64,000 nucleotides of DNA from Onchocerca lupi (Eukaryota > Nematoda > Chromadorea > Rhabditida > Onchocercidae). The stretch is from positions 124,001 to 188,000 of the forward strand of contig JAOVVO010000021.1 of assembly GCA_028564675.1 (NCBI GenBank). Direction: 5' to 3'. Under the pieces are notes generated by a model. That model made no database searches. It was not told the origin of the DNA and saw only the letters and a program-made list of their open reading frames with translations. Of this stretch, positions 25,509 to 38,883 are shown in pieces (position 1 is the first letter of the stretch; each line of letters begins with the position of its first letter). The translations under genes and the position numbers were made by a program.

Positions 25509-27847
25509 ATGACGCGTAGACGCAGAAAAGGTAGCTCAAGTAGTTCGGAGAAGTCGCATTCTTCAGAAATTCGCCAATCAACTACTCCCTCAACTTTTCA
25601 TCGTCATTCTCGTTATTATTCTACACATTCCTCCAGTCATTATGGTTCGTTTTTCTCTTTTTTTTTGATTGAGATCCTTGACCGTATATCGTCTTATTGA
25701 TGAAGATTTACTACACGTGACCACATTTTTCATTCTCTCTATGAACAGGAATAATCTTTTCTGAAAACTTATCCTTTGAGTCAATTATTTCCGAACTTCA
25801 TCGTAGAAAATCGGCAACATAATTGCTAAAGACGAAAACCCATATAAATATTTAGTGAAAAGCATCAGAGTTTTCAACTAAATCTTAATAGCTTTAAAAC
25901 ATGATCTGTAATCTCTGTGGATGTTATTAGGAAAAGCATTATTAATTTAATCTTTTGTATAACTTTTAAGATTCCTAACAGAAGGAAATGAATCTCATGA
26001 TAAGATAAATCTAGAAATGATGATGATGATGTTTCAGGAAGATTCTCCAGTGATAAAGTGTCGAGAAAGAAAAAGGAAAGGATGCAAAGTTATACAAAGG
26101 AAAGAATAGAGGAAAATCGGAATTCAACCGACAAATACGGATTGCACAAGAGTGAAGCTTTTCTTCATGAATCGAATATATTATCAAATTTTTATGATCT
26201 TATAATTCTTAAATTCTTAAGAAAAATAGGAGACTTAAATATAAATTAGCTTAATTTATTCTAAATAAGTAATTCACACTTCTTTTTGAAAAGTGTTCTA
26301 TTTATTTTCGTCCTAATTGTACTGATTCCTGTTCATTTTGATCAATAAGCTGGTGAATATGACAGGTTTGACTTTTCTTAAGAGTTTTTTTGTTAGAGAA
26401 CAAGTTTACTTTTTGTGAACAAATAGTAAAGCAAACTCTTTTTGAAGAAATTGCATCAGTTGATGTCCTTTCGATTATAGCAAGATTGTTTGTTAGCAGA
26501 AACATATTTCTTTCTCAATAACTTTTTTTTTTACTATATTGCAGGGATGAAAAAGGAATTCGACAGCGAAACTGATAGAAAATTATCGACTAGTAATACA
26601 CAGAAAGAAGGATTCAAAAATGTAGATAGGAACCACTCGTAAGTTTTATGAATTTGTTAATACTTCAAATTTCATTCCTAACTAATCCTAAGTTTTCATT
26701 TCCTTATTTCCACGCTAATATTTTTTAGTGGTCGACTGCAGGATCCATTTGATGAATGCCTTCGTGATTATGATAGTAAAGAAAAAGTAAAGATCGAAAA
26801 AGAGAAGCCAAATTTCGAACCAAGTGGGAAATTGGCTGAAGATACCAATACTTATCGAGGTGTTGTTATCAAGTACAATGAACCTTCCGATGCACATATG
26901 CCAAAATTACGTTGGCGTCTTTATCCTTTTAAGGTTGCTGTTTAAAATTTCTCCAGAGCTTCAGTAAAAATAGAAATAATGGTACTCATTTTCAATATTC
27001 GTGTAAGATTTTTTCATGAAAATTTTTTTGCTTTTATAGTTTTAATATAGAATTCTTTATTATTAACTCGATGCATAAGTCATATTGTAATAGAATTTTA
27101 GATTCGATTGAAGATAGTTTTCTTCGTTCATTACTGCTCTTTTTAGAATTTAAAATTGTTCCATTCTATTTGCTTTACTTTGAAATTTTCATTTTTAATG
27201 AAGTATTAACAATAAAATAAGTGGATCTCGATATCTGATTTCCATTGTTTTTTTCATATCTTATTGTTGTGAATGGCACAGGGCGATGAGGCGTTACCGG
27301 TGCTCTATATTCATCGACAATCAGCATATCTTATCGGACGTGATCGTAAAATCGCTGATCTTCCAGTAGATCATCCTAGTTGTTCCAAACAGCATGCTGT
27401 TTTTCAATACCGTCTCACACCAAAGGATTTACCTGATGGAACAACTGTGAAGCGTATACGCCCTTACATAATCGATCTCAATTCAGCGAATGGTACATAT
27501 CTAAATAATGAACGTATCGAGTCACAACGGTAAATTTGTCATGAGATTTCTGTGATTAATAGAATAATTTTAAAGCATTTTTGAGTTGCAGGTACTGTTG
27601 CAAGTACTATAAAGGAAATTGTTTTCACTTTTGGCCTTCTCTGAATCATAAGTTATTCAACCTTTCATGAGCTAAATCCAGTTATTTTTTGTCTCATCTT
27701 ATGCTAAATTTGTTCAGATTCGTAGAATTGCGAGAGAAGGATGTGCTGAAATTTGGATTTAGCACACGAGAATTTGTATTACTTAATGAAAAGTCAAATG
27801 ACGAAGATATGGAAATGGTGAAGAAAGAAGAATTGTCACCTTCCTGA
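25509..27847 (+). CDS. SNIP1: SNIP1 homologue, FHA-domain nuclear protein
   Basis: Six exons: 25509-25644, 26038-26151, 26545-26638, 26729-26933, 27282-27529, 27718-27847; 308 aa. The N-terminal half is Arg/Ser/Lys-rich and poorly conserved (MTRRRRKGSSSSSEKSHSS). From about residue 135 it follows human SNIP1 closely: KEKPNFEPSGKLAEDTNTYR, RGVVIKY, LRWRLYPFK. The FHA domain (about 190-290) has IHRQSAYLIGRDRKIADLPV, DHPSCSKQHAVFQ and NGTYLNNERIE, with the phosphothreonine-binding GR, SxxH and NG elements intact. It ends EEELSPS-like without the acidic tail of the human protein. SNIP1 binds spliceosomal and transcription factors in the nucleus. The ATG abuts the acceptor AATTTCAG, so the mRNA leader is probably the spliced leader alone. 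The exon 2 donor (GTGAAG at 26152) was chosen for phase and is the weakest junction. Confidence 0.93.
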
Positions 27848-28575
27848 TGTTATTCGGATTCATTTAACTTTTAAATTGTATTTTATAGCGTTGCATTGGA
27901 ATTTCAATGTTAATTTAAGGTATGAGTCAGCTTTGTGAGATTTGTTTCGTAGGATTAATTAGTTAAATATCAATTTTAAAAGTGGAACTTTTTGTTTATA
28001 TTTTCTCAATTCAAAAAATATGAGAATTCGTGAAGTTAACTTGTTATTTCTTTATATATATATTTTTCTTTTTTTTGATTTGCTTCTGGAAAGCATGTCT
28101 GAAACTCAAACAAACTCTTTTTGTTTTATGTAATTTCAAGTTTTAAAATATATAAAGGCCAACATTATGTATGGAAGAATCTATTTCTTTTTTGCAAGGA
28201 AATTTTTCCAGAATCATTGCTTTATTTAAATTCTGGCCAGAATTTTTTTGATCTGTCTAATTTTGTTTGCTTCCTATCTTTCCTTTTTATCTTTTGCTAA
28301 CTATTAACTGTTAATTCTTTTTTTGCTTTTAAATAAAAAATTTGGGTTGAAACCTGAACGGGGAACTTGCTATATTATGATTTTAGTGCCAACTAATAAT
28401 TGAACAAAAAAAGCTTTTTGAAATTTTGGAGACATAGCTCATTGAAGCTATTTATGTTATGGATGTACATGCGGATTACTTTTGGCTTGTGAAGAGAGAA
28501 CTGGAATTTTCAACTTCCAAGAGAATCCATAATCCGTCAGTTTTTCAGGAATTGGTGTGAAGAAATGGAAGTTTT

Positions 28576-28577
<2 letters not shown>

Positions 28578-28621
<44 letters not shown>
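28578..28621. repeat. Poly(T) tract of about 44 bases
   Basis: An uninterrupted run of T. Runs this long are prone to slippage and sequencing error, so the exact length is uncertain. It lies downstream of SNIP1 with no adjoining coding sequence. Confidence 0.85.
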
Positions 28622-28624
<3 letters not shown>

Positions 28625-30718
28625 AAAGAAGAATACAGGTTTTTGTGACACTAAGTTGTCGCATCTTGATATTGCGGGAAGACTAGATGTTCAAAAATAA
28701 GTGGTTTACGCATGGTGCCGAAGATACTAGAGTACAAAGTGAGAAAACCATTGGGATAGCGGAAGAAAAACAATTGAAGAGGTGTCGGACGAATTTGTTC
28801 GTTCGCTTTAATAATTAGTGGCTGTAATTATTATTAATTAGTACATAAATAGTTTAACGCTATATACAGGGAATTCTTATTTGAATAAAATTTCGAAGTA
28901 CGCCAATTTCATCTAATAAGAATTATGATATATCTCGTAAAGATTATCATCTGGGTAATACTCAATTCACGTCTGTGTATCATTTTTATTGAAGAATATT
29001 AAATATTGTTATGAATACTGTCAAGTACTTATCACAAAGCAGTTCATTAGGCATCTTGTATTTTAAATTTACCATTGAGGATTTTTGCAGCTGTTCAGTT
29101 GAATTAAAAATAAACATAGGAAGATGTACATGCACCAAATATTCGACATTGCAAATGTGTATTACATATCAGACGATAAAGGTTTTGAAATCGAGCATTT
29201 CATCGTTTCAAAGAATAGATAAAATGCTGTTGTTCGTTGAAAAATGCTTTTTAGATGTTTTTACTGGAAATGAAATCATTATATCGCTTTCCATGTTTAT
29301 CATAAAGCGTCAGCAAAGATTGAGTACTTCAAAAATATGCGAAGATACAGTCAGTGATAGATTGAATGCAATGTTGGATTTTCTTCAGTTCTGTTGAGAT
29401 TATTAGATGGTTATATTTTATTTGAATTGGAATATAATTCAACAAAAGGACGTTAACAATAATAAGTAAACCTGAAAGTGAGCCTTTCCTGTTCCAGAAG
29501 TTATTTTAGAAATAACTATTTATTTGGTTTTCGTACCCATAGTCATTGTAAACATTGGGCAATAGTTCTATTCTACAACATTCATCATCCATCAGCTTAA
29601 GCCCTTCTCATTTCCTTCTTTGAAATATCGAAAATAATTTTGTTGATTCTAATCAATTTCTTCAACCGAAGGAAACCAGAGAGAAGCGAGTCATTCGTGA
29701 AACAGATGTGCATTTCATCGCATATACTTCCGCAAATTGCATCTTCATTAGCTTCCTTTATTTTCAATTTTGAATTTATTTAATTATGATTAATTATTAA
29801 TTCATCAGCAAGATGCAGTCAATTGGGAATTAGCGAATAATAAAATTGCGAATCAATTTAAAATGTGCATGTTTTTCAACGTTATTCCGGTTAGGGACAG
29901 CGTTACTTTGGGAAATTGAAAATATGTTCGATCGATTAGATGAGAAAATAAAACGAAAGGGAAGAGAAGTGGGCAAAGAGAAGTTTCACAGTACTACTAT
30001 TCACTCTGATCTCGTTCCTTTGTAATCCAGTTTGTTTTTGTTTCTTTTTTTTTGGTGTCATTTTAATCATTTTAGTTGCAGCTTAATTATTATCATTTCG
30101 AAAGTTTTCAAAATTCCTGACAGGATTTGATCTTACCTGTCATTACCCGAACGATTGCATAAGTTGTTCTAATTGTTGATGCAATATGCATGTTACAAAT
30201 GCATTCAGTTAAACCTAATTGAAATGAGCCAAAACTTTGCGAAATTAAGTCGAATGCTATTGAATATATGTCTGTAACATAGAATTAGGAATAATTAGCC
30301 CTGTTTGAATCTTCAAAAATATAAAGTAAATCCTAGTCTTGTGATGCCTTGCGAATATTCCGTTGTTTTGGTTTCATCAAAACAACGAATCATTTTCACG
30401 AAGTGCCCTCTATTTATCAAATTTCAAATTTTTACACACAGTTTGCACTTTGCATTTTGCTGATTTCCTCATCAGCCGTCCAGCTCACATGTATCATTCA
30501 TTACTTTTTCATTTAATGTACTTACGGTACCTTTTCCCGAAAGTCGGAAGTTGACAATTTTGTTTTTGAACTATTCTTATCAGTAAATTTCAGAATTTTT
30601 GTTAATTTTTGAAACATTGTTTTATTACAAATTTTGCTTCCTATATTCGGTTTTTTTCTCAAATATTGCTTTTTTTTTTTTTTTTTTTTTTGTATGAAAA
30701 AGTTACGCATTCTTTTCA

Positions 30719-30985
30719 TTCGTTTTTCTCTGAATATGGTGAAGAGAAATCCATCCCAACTGTTTTCATCTAAATATCGATGGGAAGAAAGGAATTTATG
30801 TTACCCGTTTTCCTCTGGACATCGTTGGGAAGAGAGAAATCTATTCTACCTATTTTAAATTAGATATTGATGGAGAGAAAGGTCAATCCTACCTGTTTTT
30901 ATTTAGATATCGGTGAAGAGAAGAGATCAATTCTACTTGGTTTCATTCAGATACCGACAGGGTGGGAGGAATGTCTACTACATGT
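30719..30985. repeat. Diverged 44-bp minisatellite, about 6 units
   Basis: Units follow the pattern 'cTgTTTTcaTctagATATCGaTGggaAGAgAgaaatc-attctac', with starts near 30719, 30760, 30806, 30850, 30893 and 30937. Copies are 60-80 percent alike by eye. A 74-codon open frame crosses it and shows the repeat as RWEERNL-type peptides, but unit lengths are not multiples of three, so I do not call it coding. Confidence 0.75.
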
Positions 30986-32057
30986 TTCTAATTAAAATAC
31001 GTTGTTGTGTAATGTCGATGTTTCTCTGAAACTGCTGAAACTAATATTGTCAACTTGCCCTAGCAACAAACAACAACAATAACAACAACGCTCTACAAAC
31101 TAATCGCTAATAATCCTAATCAGTGATATTACATATTTAATCATTTATTTAATTATGTGATCATTAAGTTACTCATTTATTTTTTCAATATTTCTCATCA
31201 CTTCTTTCATTTTTCGCAATCTTTATATGTAATGTTATTCGGGATGAAAGGCAATTTCCTTTTTCTGATACCGAGAAGTAAAAGTTTCATGGGATTTAGT
31301 ATTATTAATAAATGAAGAAGATGAATTGGTGTTTATAAGAAATTGAAAATTATTGATTTCAATTATATCATTGTGGTAGAAGGAAAGAGAATGCAGAAGA
31401 GATCACAAATCATCAAATTAAATTTATTTGGTTATAGAAAACAATTAAGACATTTGTTGGACTTTTGGATTATTTTTTTCGAGCAATATAATTCGTCTTA
31501 ATCCATTTTTATTAGCAGGTTTATTAGGATATTTTGATATGATGGAGATAAAAGTAAAGTGAATTATGAGAGTACCAATTCCCATCGGTATGCATATCCC
31601 TTTGTTGGCCGCTTGACTATGAGTTTTCTGAAAGTTTTGCACTAGTCTTCTGGCTTGTATCGACCACACATGCGGAATTTATTTTCTAATTCTTACAAAT
31701 CTAGGCTGCATAGAAAAGAAATTTATTTCTTTCGTGATGCAACTAACTGATCACCAAACATCAATTACTTATAAATCACGAGTGAGACTATTAAATAAAT
31801 CCATATAAATGGGCATGTCGTTGTCATCATTCTTTTATTGTCACTTCACTAACATAACTATCGCTCGATCCTGTTCCTTACATGCATGTCGTGAATATCT
31901 AAGGATTTCGTTTGTTGATGATCGTCAGTCTATGCATTAAGAATTTTAATGTAAGCGATTCGCAATAAGAACAGTCCGAATATCTTTTGATCTGATTATT
32001 CATACGTGATTTTTGGCAAGTTGATTTCTAATAAAATTGCGATAATAGCTTCTTGAA

Positions 32058-32372
32058 TCACCTCTTTCTAACAAATTTGTGCTCTCTGAGTAGGTACAAC
32101 AATCCTTTATGATTACTAGTTTTGTCGTTTAAGAGCCAAGGACTAAGCAATTCAACAAGCATGAATTTCTGAATTTCCAATATTTGCAGTAATGCCTCAA
32201 CAGGGCAGAACATTGACGTTGCAGCGAAAAACCTATGCTCATTGAATGAAACAAGACAAAGCTGCAGCAAATGCATGTCATGCAAGAGCATTTTCAGGCT
32301 GCATTGCTGCAGTCCAAATCTATCAAAGACAGGCTCTCCATCATCTCTCCAAGTCTTTTTTCTGTTTGTCAT
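32058..32372 (-). other. Unassigned 104-codon open frame in a GC-raised patch
   Basis: An uninterrupted frame starting MTNRKKTWRDDGEPVFDRFG and containing hydrophobic stretches (LQLCLVSF, LLQILEIQKFMLVELL). The surrounding 300 bases have clearly higher GC than the flanks, which is why it stands out. I recognise no domain and see no obvious upstream leader acceptor or flanking exons. It could be a lineage-specific small gene, an old exon or chance. Confidence 0.2.
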
Positions 32373-32989
32373 CCGTTATTGACATAGCATAGAAATATAC
32401 TACTTAAAGCTGACACTACTAGTGACAATTCCGAGGAAAAGAGTGCAATAAAGGACAAGAATGGGACATGAGATGACTGCAAGATCTTCAGAGAGTAATT
32501 TCTGTTTAAAATAGCTTGCAATTTCGTCAATTCATCGAATTTTTATTCTACTCGGTAATATTCTGGGAAATTGTCTGGATGAACCATACTTTCAAATCTT
32601 AAATGTTGACCTACTTAAATTCTTTTTTGTCCAACTGCTCCTATATTTTATTGTTGCAACAAAAATTAGCCAGTTGTTTGTTTCCTTAATATTTATTTAT
32701 TTACTTTTTTTTTCAAGTCTGTTAGTATTTCAAAATTTCAGAGATTGACATTAATTATGTTTTTGACTTTCTCTGTAATATTAATTTTTTTGTTTTCTCT
32801 ATTCCTGCTTTAAGTTACATATTTCGATATTTGACAATTACTTTCTTCTTGTTCAAGATTTATTTAAACTTCAAATAAAACTGAATATCTTTTTCGTTGT
32901 CTATATCTGCGATATTTACGATCAGAAATCATTTAGATGAACTATCGCTGCCAATTTACAGTGCGTTAATCAAATTTATTATTAACCAG

Positions 32990-33440
32990 CTGTTACCCAG
33001 CCATACGGAGCATCTGTATAAATAAAAATGTCCGTTCACTTGTGACAGATAAAAAAAATAAGTTTATCTATATAAAAACACGCGCCTGTTCGAATACAAC
33101 GTTATTTCAAAATTTCAAATCAATCGGTGAAGAACTTGAAACGTTGTGTAAAAAGCCACAATGAACATTTACATTTTTATTTATACAGATTACTTGTCGA
33201 TTACTATCTAGCAGTGAATCAGTGATTGGTTAACCTTACTTTGTTTATCTATTAATCGAATCGTTTTGGCGGGAAACATGTTTATCTTTATGGAGATAAA
33301 GAAAAGTAAGTAAATCTGTATAAAAACACGCTCCTATTTGAATGCAGAATTGTTTCAAAATTTCAAATCAATCGATGGAAAATTTAAAAGTCGTGTCAAA
33401 AGCCACAATGAACATTTTTATTTATATGGATACTTTGTTG
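32990..33440. mobile_element. Non-autonomous Helitron-family remnant
   Basis: It starts ccagctgttacccagccat followed by tataaataaaaatg, resembling the terminus of the ric-19 Helitron (ctagcagtacctgaccaag, then tataaataaaaatt). Two related blocks follow at about 33045-33190 and 33300-33425, both with tctatataaaaacacgc-like and aaatttcaaatcaatcg words. The same words occur twice in the ric-19 element at about 21885-21970 and 22145-22250. There is no coding sequence. It is a deleted or non-autonomous relative of the same family. Confidence 0.65.
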
Positions 33441-36400
33441 CTTTTCTCCTGCCCTCTTCTCTCTCATCTCCTCCCTTTTATCAGAAATTTACCTGTACTT
33501 TTCAAATTACATAAAAATTAAATTTTCTATGTATTTGTTTATGTTCTTCTTGCAAACATAATTGCTCTAAGTAAATACCGCACTGAGCCTACAAAGCTGT
33601 AATAGTGACAGACTGAGTGAAGGACAGATTAAACACAACTAATTCATACTGCTCTGATTATTCGATCGATCGTTGACTAAATAGCATAACGATACAAAGT
33701 TGACAAAATAGACATTTATTGATAATTAACTCTCCTTTCGAAATAAAAAATTTGGATGAAGATGACAAAAAGCTGCTAACCAATCACTTCGTTTCAAAGA
33801 CAACTGATAACGAGACAATTTTGGAACATATCATCTTCGTTCGGTATTTATTTTCTCAACTCAAAAAAATATCTCTCTATTTCTCAATGGCTGAATGCTT
33901 TGAGCAAAAGCTTAATTTAGAAATCATTTGTCACACTGATCGATAATCATAGCCTACTAGTCTCGTACTCTTCTGGGACAGCCAGAATATAGCACATATG
34001 GCCAAGTGCTTATGTATATATGCGTGACACACATATATACTGAGTTTCTGTTTCAGAAATTTTCATGTATAAAAAGTGAAATAGAAGATGATTGGCTTCA
34101 AGTTTTCTTTTCACAATTCTTCGATTATAATCTGTCTTGTTTTGTTTCCTTCTTGTCCATATGATTGCTGATAAAAACACTGATTATGTTTGTGGTCTTA
34201 ATCGTTTATATTTTCGTTGATCCTCACTGCCTCATCATCTTCCTCAACTCCATTAGTGATATTTTTTTTTTTACAGCTGTAAAATAGCAGTGAAATTTAT
34301 TTGTCACTTTTTGGGCTCGTTGTATTCTCCTTTCCAACCAATAGTACACTTTTTTTGCAGAATAATTAATTTCAGTGGATGGGTGTTTAGTGCATCAAAA
34401 TCTAAACTCCAATGACGTCGAAATGTCAATTGTACATCCAAACGTCTACAACTCTATGCTGTTCACATGATCTGAAGTAGAAACAGTGTTGTAGGCGGTC
34501 TTATTAATCTAGAAAGCATGCCTTATTTGAAATTGAAAAAAATTAAGCAATGATTGAAACTGGATAGGTAATCCTCAATATTTTTCGTCACAGCAATCTT
34601 CTTGGCAACATGTTTATTCAGTTAGTTTTCTGGAGATATATAAGTTCTTCCCATCTACGCGGTCGATTATGTTCTTTCATTTGAACAGTTTACTATCTGT
34701 TTTTGCAATTCAGAAGGACATAATAAACATATTTAAAAGAGAGTTTTTCTATGCAACAATTATCAATGCTTCACTTGCAAGACGATACTTCCTTCACTTT
34801 CACTTTTCATTTTCTTCACGATCGATTATATTTTTCCACCTGAATAGTTAATTTATATATTTTTGCAGCTGTTTACACTCATTTCTCAGTTATGAAAGGA
34901 AGTTTGAATTTGCCGAGAAATTCTCTTAGCTTGATCACTGTTTGTGACAACCAAAGAAACTCATACAAAATCTTATAAAGTTATTCTCTTTTCTCACACA
35001 TTGGTTTATTCCAGACACAATAATTCTCACATGAATTTTCGATTTTTTAAATATAATAAAAGGAAATTTTTACAAATAATAGTTAAATGAGTTTTTACAA
35101 AAGTATTAGTTCAGAATTGAAAGTCAAACATCCACAATTATCCTAATACTGCATGTTATCACAAAAGGACTTTTATTTGGCCGCTGGAACCTAGTTTTTA
35201 ACTACTGATGTCGTGGAATTCATACATTATTTTTCTGGAAGACGTTGAAGCTACGCTTTTCCATCTTGATATTCCAGCAGTACGTGTTTTCTTCTGAAAT
35301 ATCATAAATTTTTAACAAACTTTTTAATGGATGGCCAGAATTTCTAATGAAATATTCCGTGGAAAACCAGATATCCTTTGAATAATTTGAGAATAAATCT
35401 TTGGTACCTGGAAGATTCATCCCGTAAGCTTCATCTTTACCTGTTTGCATTTTACGAGTTCAATTTGAAAAAGAATGCCTTTAGCTCCGTGGTTTTGAAT
35501 AGATTTTTGCGAAAGCTTATCGAATAATAGGTAATAAGATACTTACTTGTAAGTGAATAGAGAGAAAGAAAGTCTTGTAAACGATGAGAAGATTATTCGA
35601 GAAAGGAATCATTGTTGCTATGAAAAGAAGTATTTATATCTATGACTTCTCCGTGCGTCGAAATTTAAATTCATTTCATTCGTTTTTCAGGTTTTAAATG
35701 TATATGTTATGGTTTTTCGGTTTTATTCTTTTCTTTAAACTGCAACTATAAATACAAAGTATGCAAAAAGTGATTTTGGTTTTTTTGAAATCTTTACAAA
35801 AAAAAAAATCGATGATTTCTATTCGATAACATTAAGATTAGTATTGAAGGATTCTAGCGCTGCGATATTTTTCTTCTGTACTATATTGCACTTTGAACTC
35901 TCAGGGGAGGTATCTTTTATCTTTTCACTTAAGCAATGAAGTTTTTTTATTTTATACAAATAATTTGAAACAATTCATATCTTTTCCATCTGCGATGATG
36001 AGCAGAGGAATCAGAACTTCACTATTTCACAAAAGTGCAATTTCTTTTTTGCTTCCTAAAAAAAAAAAAAAAAAGAAAAGTTCTCTTGCTTATCGTCGAA
36101 TTAGAAGCTTATTATTCTTGAAAGGAAGAGAATGAATTTCAATTTGTGCTTCACAAATGTATATATCTTATGCACATTGCATGGACTTCACATTTTCAGC
36201 GTCAGAGATGATTTAGGTAATGAATTTGGATGAGGTCAGACCGCATTTTCATTTTCAACTAATTTTGTTTCTTCGTGACTTTTGACCTATGCGAATGTTT
36301 CTCGTATTTTATTTCTTCTTATTCCGAATGCTGTCTATAAGCGACAATCAAAAACAGTTTCGCATATTTGAATATACTATTAAACCTTCCGTTTATTTAT

Positions 36401-37056
36401 ATTTTATGGCATTAATCTCGAATAGTACAGGCATTAGTCTCGAATAGATATAAAGAGAAGAAATGAAACACGACAATTTACGGAAAAAGCGGAAATCGTT
36501 AACAATGATTACTATTATAACGAGGTTTATGGCTTTCATGAGTTTACAAAGATGTTTATAATGTAAAGGAAATATTTTTACTTCAGAATTATTCTGCCAA
36601 TTCTTTTTAAAAACGAAAATGATAAAATGATTTTGAGAGATGTCATTCGAAAACTAAAAAAAAAAATCAAAATTAGGGGATTAAACATACTTTTTGCCGA
36701 TCTGTTAAAGATCTAAATAGAAGAAAAAAGTCGACAATTTTTTTTTTTCAAATTTTAATTCCCATTTGCTGTCAATTTTCACAATTCTCATGATGGCCCA
36801 ATTATTAATCTTCGAAACGTTTTCCACTTTTTTCATGCCATTAAATTCCGATTATTTTCAAGCATTTCTTCTAATTAGTTTTGTTGATAGACTTTTAAAA
36901 ATAAACATGAATAGTTAGTTATACCACTCTTTGCATTATCATTTTATTTCATCTTGCGTTGTTATCTGCTTTTTGTTTTCTAATAGTTCAAACTTTTCTG
37001 GGATATTCCAGTTTTTTAGGATATATCTCAGTTCTCTAGGGTTTTTACCAAAAAGC

Positions 37057-38883
37057 ATGACCGAAAAACAGGAATACAAATTCAAGTGGGACGGGAAGGA
37101 AATAAAACATCGGTAAGTCAATTTCTTTTCACTCTTTATAAAAATCGATTTTGTTCACAATTGTGTTTTGCATGAATTTTTATAATCATTTTTTTTTTTT
37201 TTTTTTGAATTACAGAAACTAATCTTTTTAACTTTTTCTTGATTTTTTTATTGATAGGCAAACCATTCATTGTTTTGCAACTTATAAAAATATTCTTTTA
37301 TCGTAAATTCATTACTTCATTTGTCAGTTTTACTTAACTGAAGAAATTCTTGTGATTCTTGATCTTGAGATATTGATATCTGATTTGCATTTGATAATAA
37401 TGGATAATGGATAGAATTGTTACCTATTCGCTTACTGTTATCTATTACTTTAACTAAATTTGTCGTGAAATTGCTGTTAAATTGCTTTCACTCTGATTAC
37501 AACTTTTACGAATGATTCATTGATTAAATTACAGATGGGAAGGTTTCGTGAAATTTGGTAATGCATCAGCGGTGGAAATGACAGGAAAAAATTTCGATAA
37601 ATGGTTGAAAGATGGTGGAGTGATTGATAACAAAAACATCACCACAACAATGACTGGAATCGCTTTTTCCAAAATTACTGGGTGAAACATTTTTGTTGAT
37701 TTTACTCAAACTCTCATATATGAAGCCTTCTGTTTCACTTAGAAATATGTGACTTTTAACCTTTAATTCCGTTTTTCCTCCTTTATTTTTTAAATTTAAC
37801 TTTATTACATAGAAGACCAAGACTCGGGGTACTATGAGGGGAAGATTAACAAATTCATCTTCTTCATGTCACCAAAAGAAATAAGCATATCTCATCAAAA
37901 ATCAGCTAGAGATTTGAAATTTATTTTCAAGATCCTTTTATATGTTGGAAGAAATATCGATTTTAAGTTTTCCAACGTTCGGTTACCACCAATATTTATA
38001 TATTTTATGGGCAGTAAAAATCAATTGCTGGCTGAAGAAATCATTGATTATCAAAAACATCAGAGCTCGATCCTTATTTACATCAACTCCATAAAATCAC
38101 TGCTCTTCGCATTTTAAAACTGAATCGCTTCTTCACAAATTTCAGATCCAAAAAAAAGGCAAATTTTAACGAGACAAAAGATGTATTAGTAGCAGTTGCG
38201 GAAGATCGAGCACGAACAACCAAAAAGGACCCACAAGTAAGTTATTTTAAAATTTCGATGCTTCCGACTGTTTTGCTAATTTCTTCAATAGACAAATTTA
38301 ATTACGAATCCGAATTTGTTGGATAAATCCAATGTAGAAATCATATTCAGTTGTTCAAATTTTGTTAAACATCGTCAAATTTAGAAGCCAATCAGTGCTT
38401 ATTTCATTCAGTATTTTCTGTTTCCTTAGTCACAATGTGAAGCAATCGATTAGTTGTTTATATTAACTAGGCTATACGAAGAAAGCGAATTCTACTAACA
38501 CCCTCAATATTTGGAAATACTTGCTATCGTGCTATCAGCTGATATCTCTTTAATCTTTTAATCAATGTAATATATTCCTGTCCTTTCTTCATGTTTCCAC
38601 ACTTCGAATCTCTTCATTTCAGGAAGAATTGGATATTATTATTGAGAAACTATCAAAATTAGAAGCTCCATCGCTTAAAGGTGTCGCTAAAGCATCTGCT
38701 GATGGTGTGTACAATCGCCTAACGGATCATACCAAATATACCGGTTCACATAAAGAACGTTTCGATGCTGAGGGCAAAGGACGTGGGAAACTTGGTAGGG
38801 AAGATATCGTCGAGCAAACCGGTTATGTAGCAGCCTATAAGAATAAGGACACCTACGATAAAATCCATAAAAACATTCAATGA
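37057..38883 (+). CDS. tppp-1: TPPP / p25-alpha family microtubule protein
   Basis: Four exons: 37057-37112, 37535-37681, 38146-38236, 38623-38883; 184 aa, close to the usual length for the short TPPP form. The p25-alpha domain fills the protein: KHRWEGFVKFGNASAVEMTG, then FDKWLKDGGVIDNKNITTT, TGIAFSKITG, and the conserved C-terminal block FDAEGKGRGKLGRED followed by TGYVAAYKNKDTYDKIH. The GKGRGKLGR stretch is the Gly-rich signature of the family. TPPP proteins bind and bundle microtubules and influence tubulin acetylation. Upstream reading continues open to 36931, but MTEKQEYK is preferred because the upstream codons are hydrophobic and AT-rich and acceptors (tctcag, ctctag) lie between. Same strand as SNIP1 but 9 kb away, so not an operon. 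Convergent with rpl-13. Confidence 0.95.

Larger units (their letters stand above)
27848..37056. other. 9.2-kb gene-poor tract
   Basis: No gene recognised between SNIP1 and TPPP. It holds a T tract of about 44 bases near 28578-28621, a 44-bp minisatellite (30719-30985), a Helitron-family remnant (about 32990-33440) and a moderately GC-rich patch with an open frame (32058-32372, minus). Other open frames at 29011-29397, 33719-33946 and 35220-35450 have no motif or splice support. The proximal part must contain the SNIP1 3' UTR and the distal part the TPPP promoter. Confidence 0.5.

Noticed and set aside
29011..29397. 128-codon plus-strand open frame
   Set aside because: The composition is that of surrounding AT-rich DNA, with no motif, leader acceptor or neighbouring exons; likely chance.
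30634..30858. Open frame with repeated RWEERNL peptides
   Set aside because: It follows the 44-bp minisatellite, whose units are not multiples of three; there is no evidence of expression.
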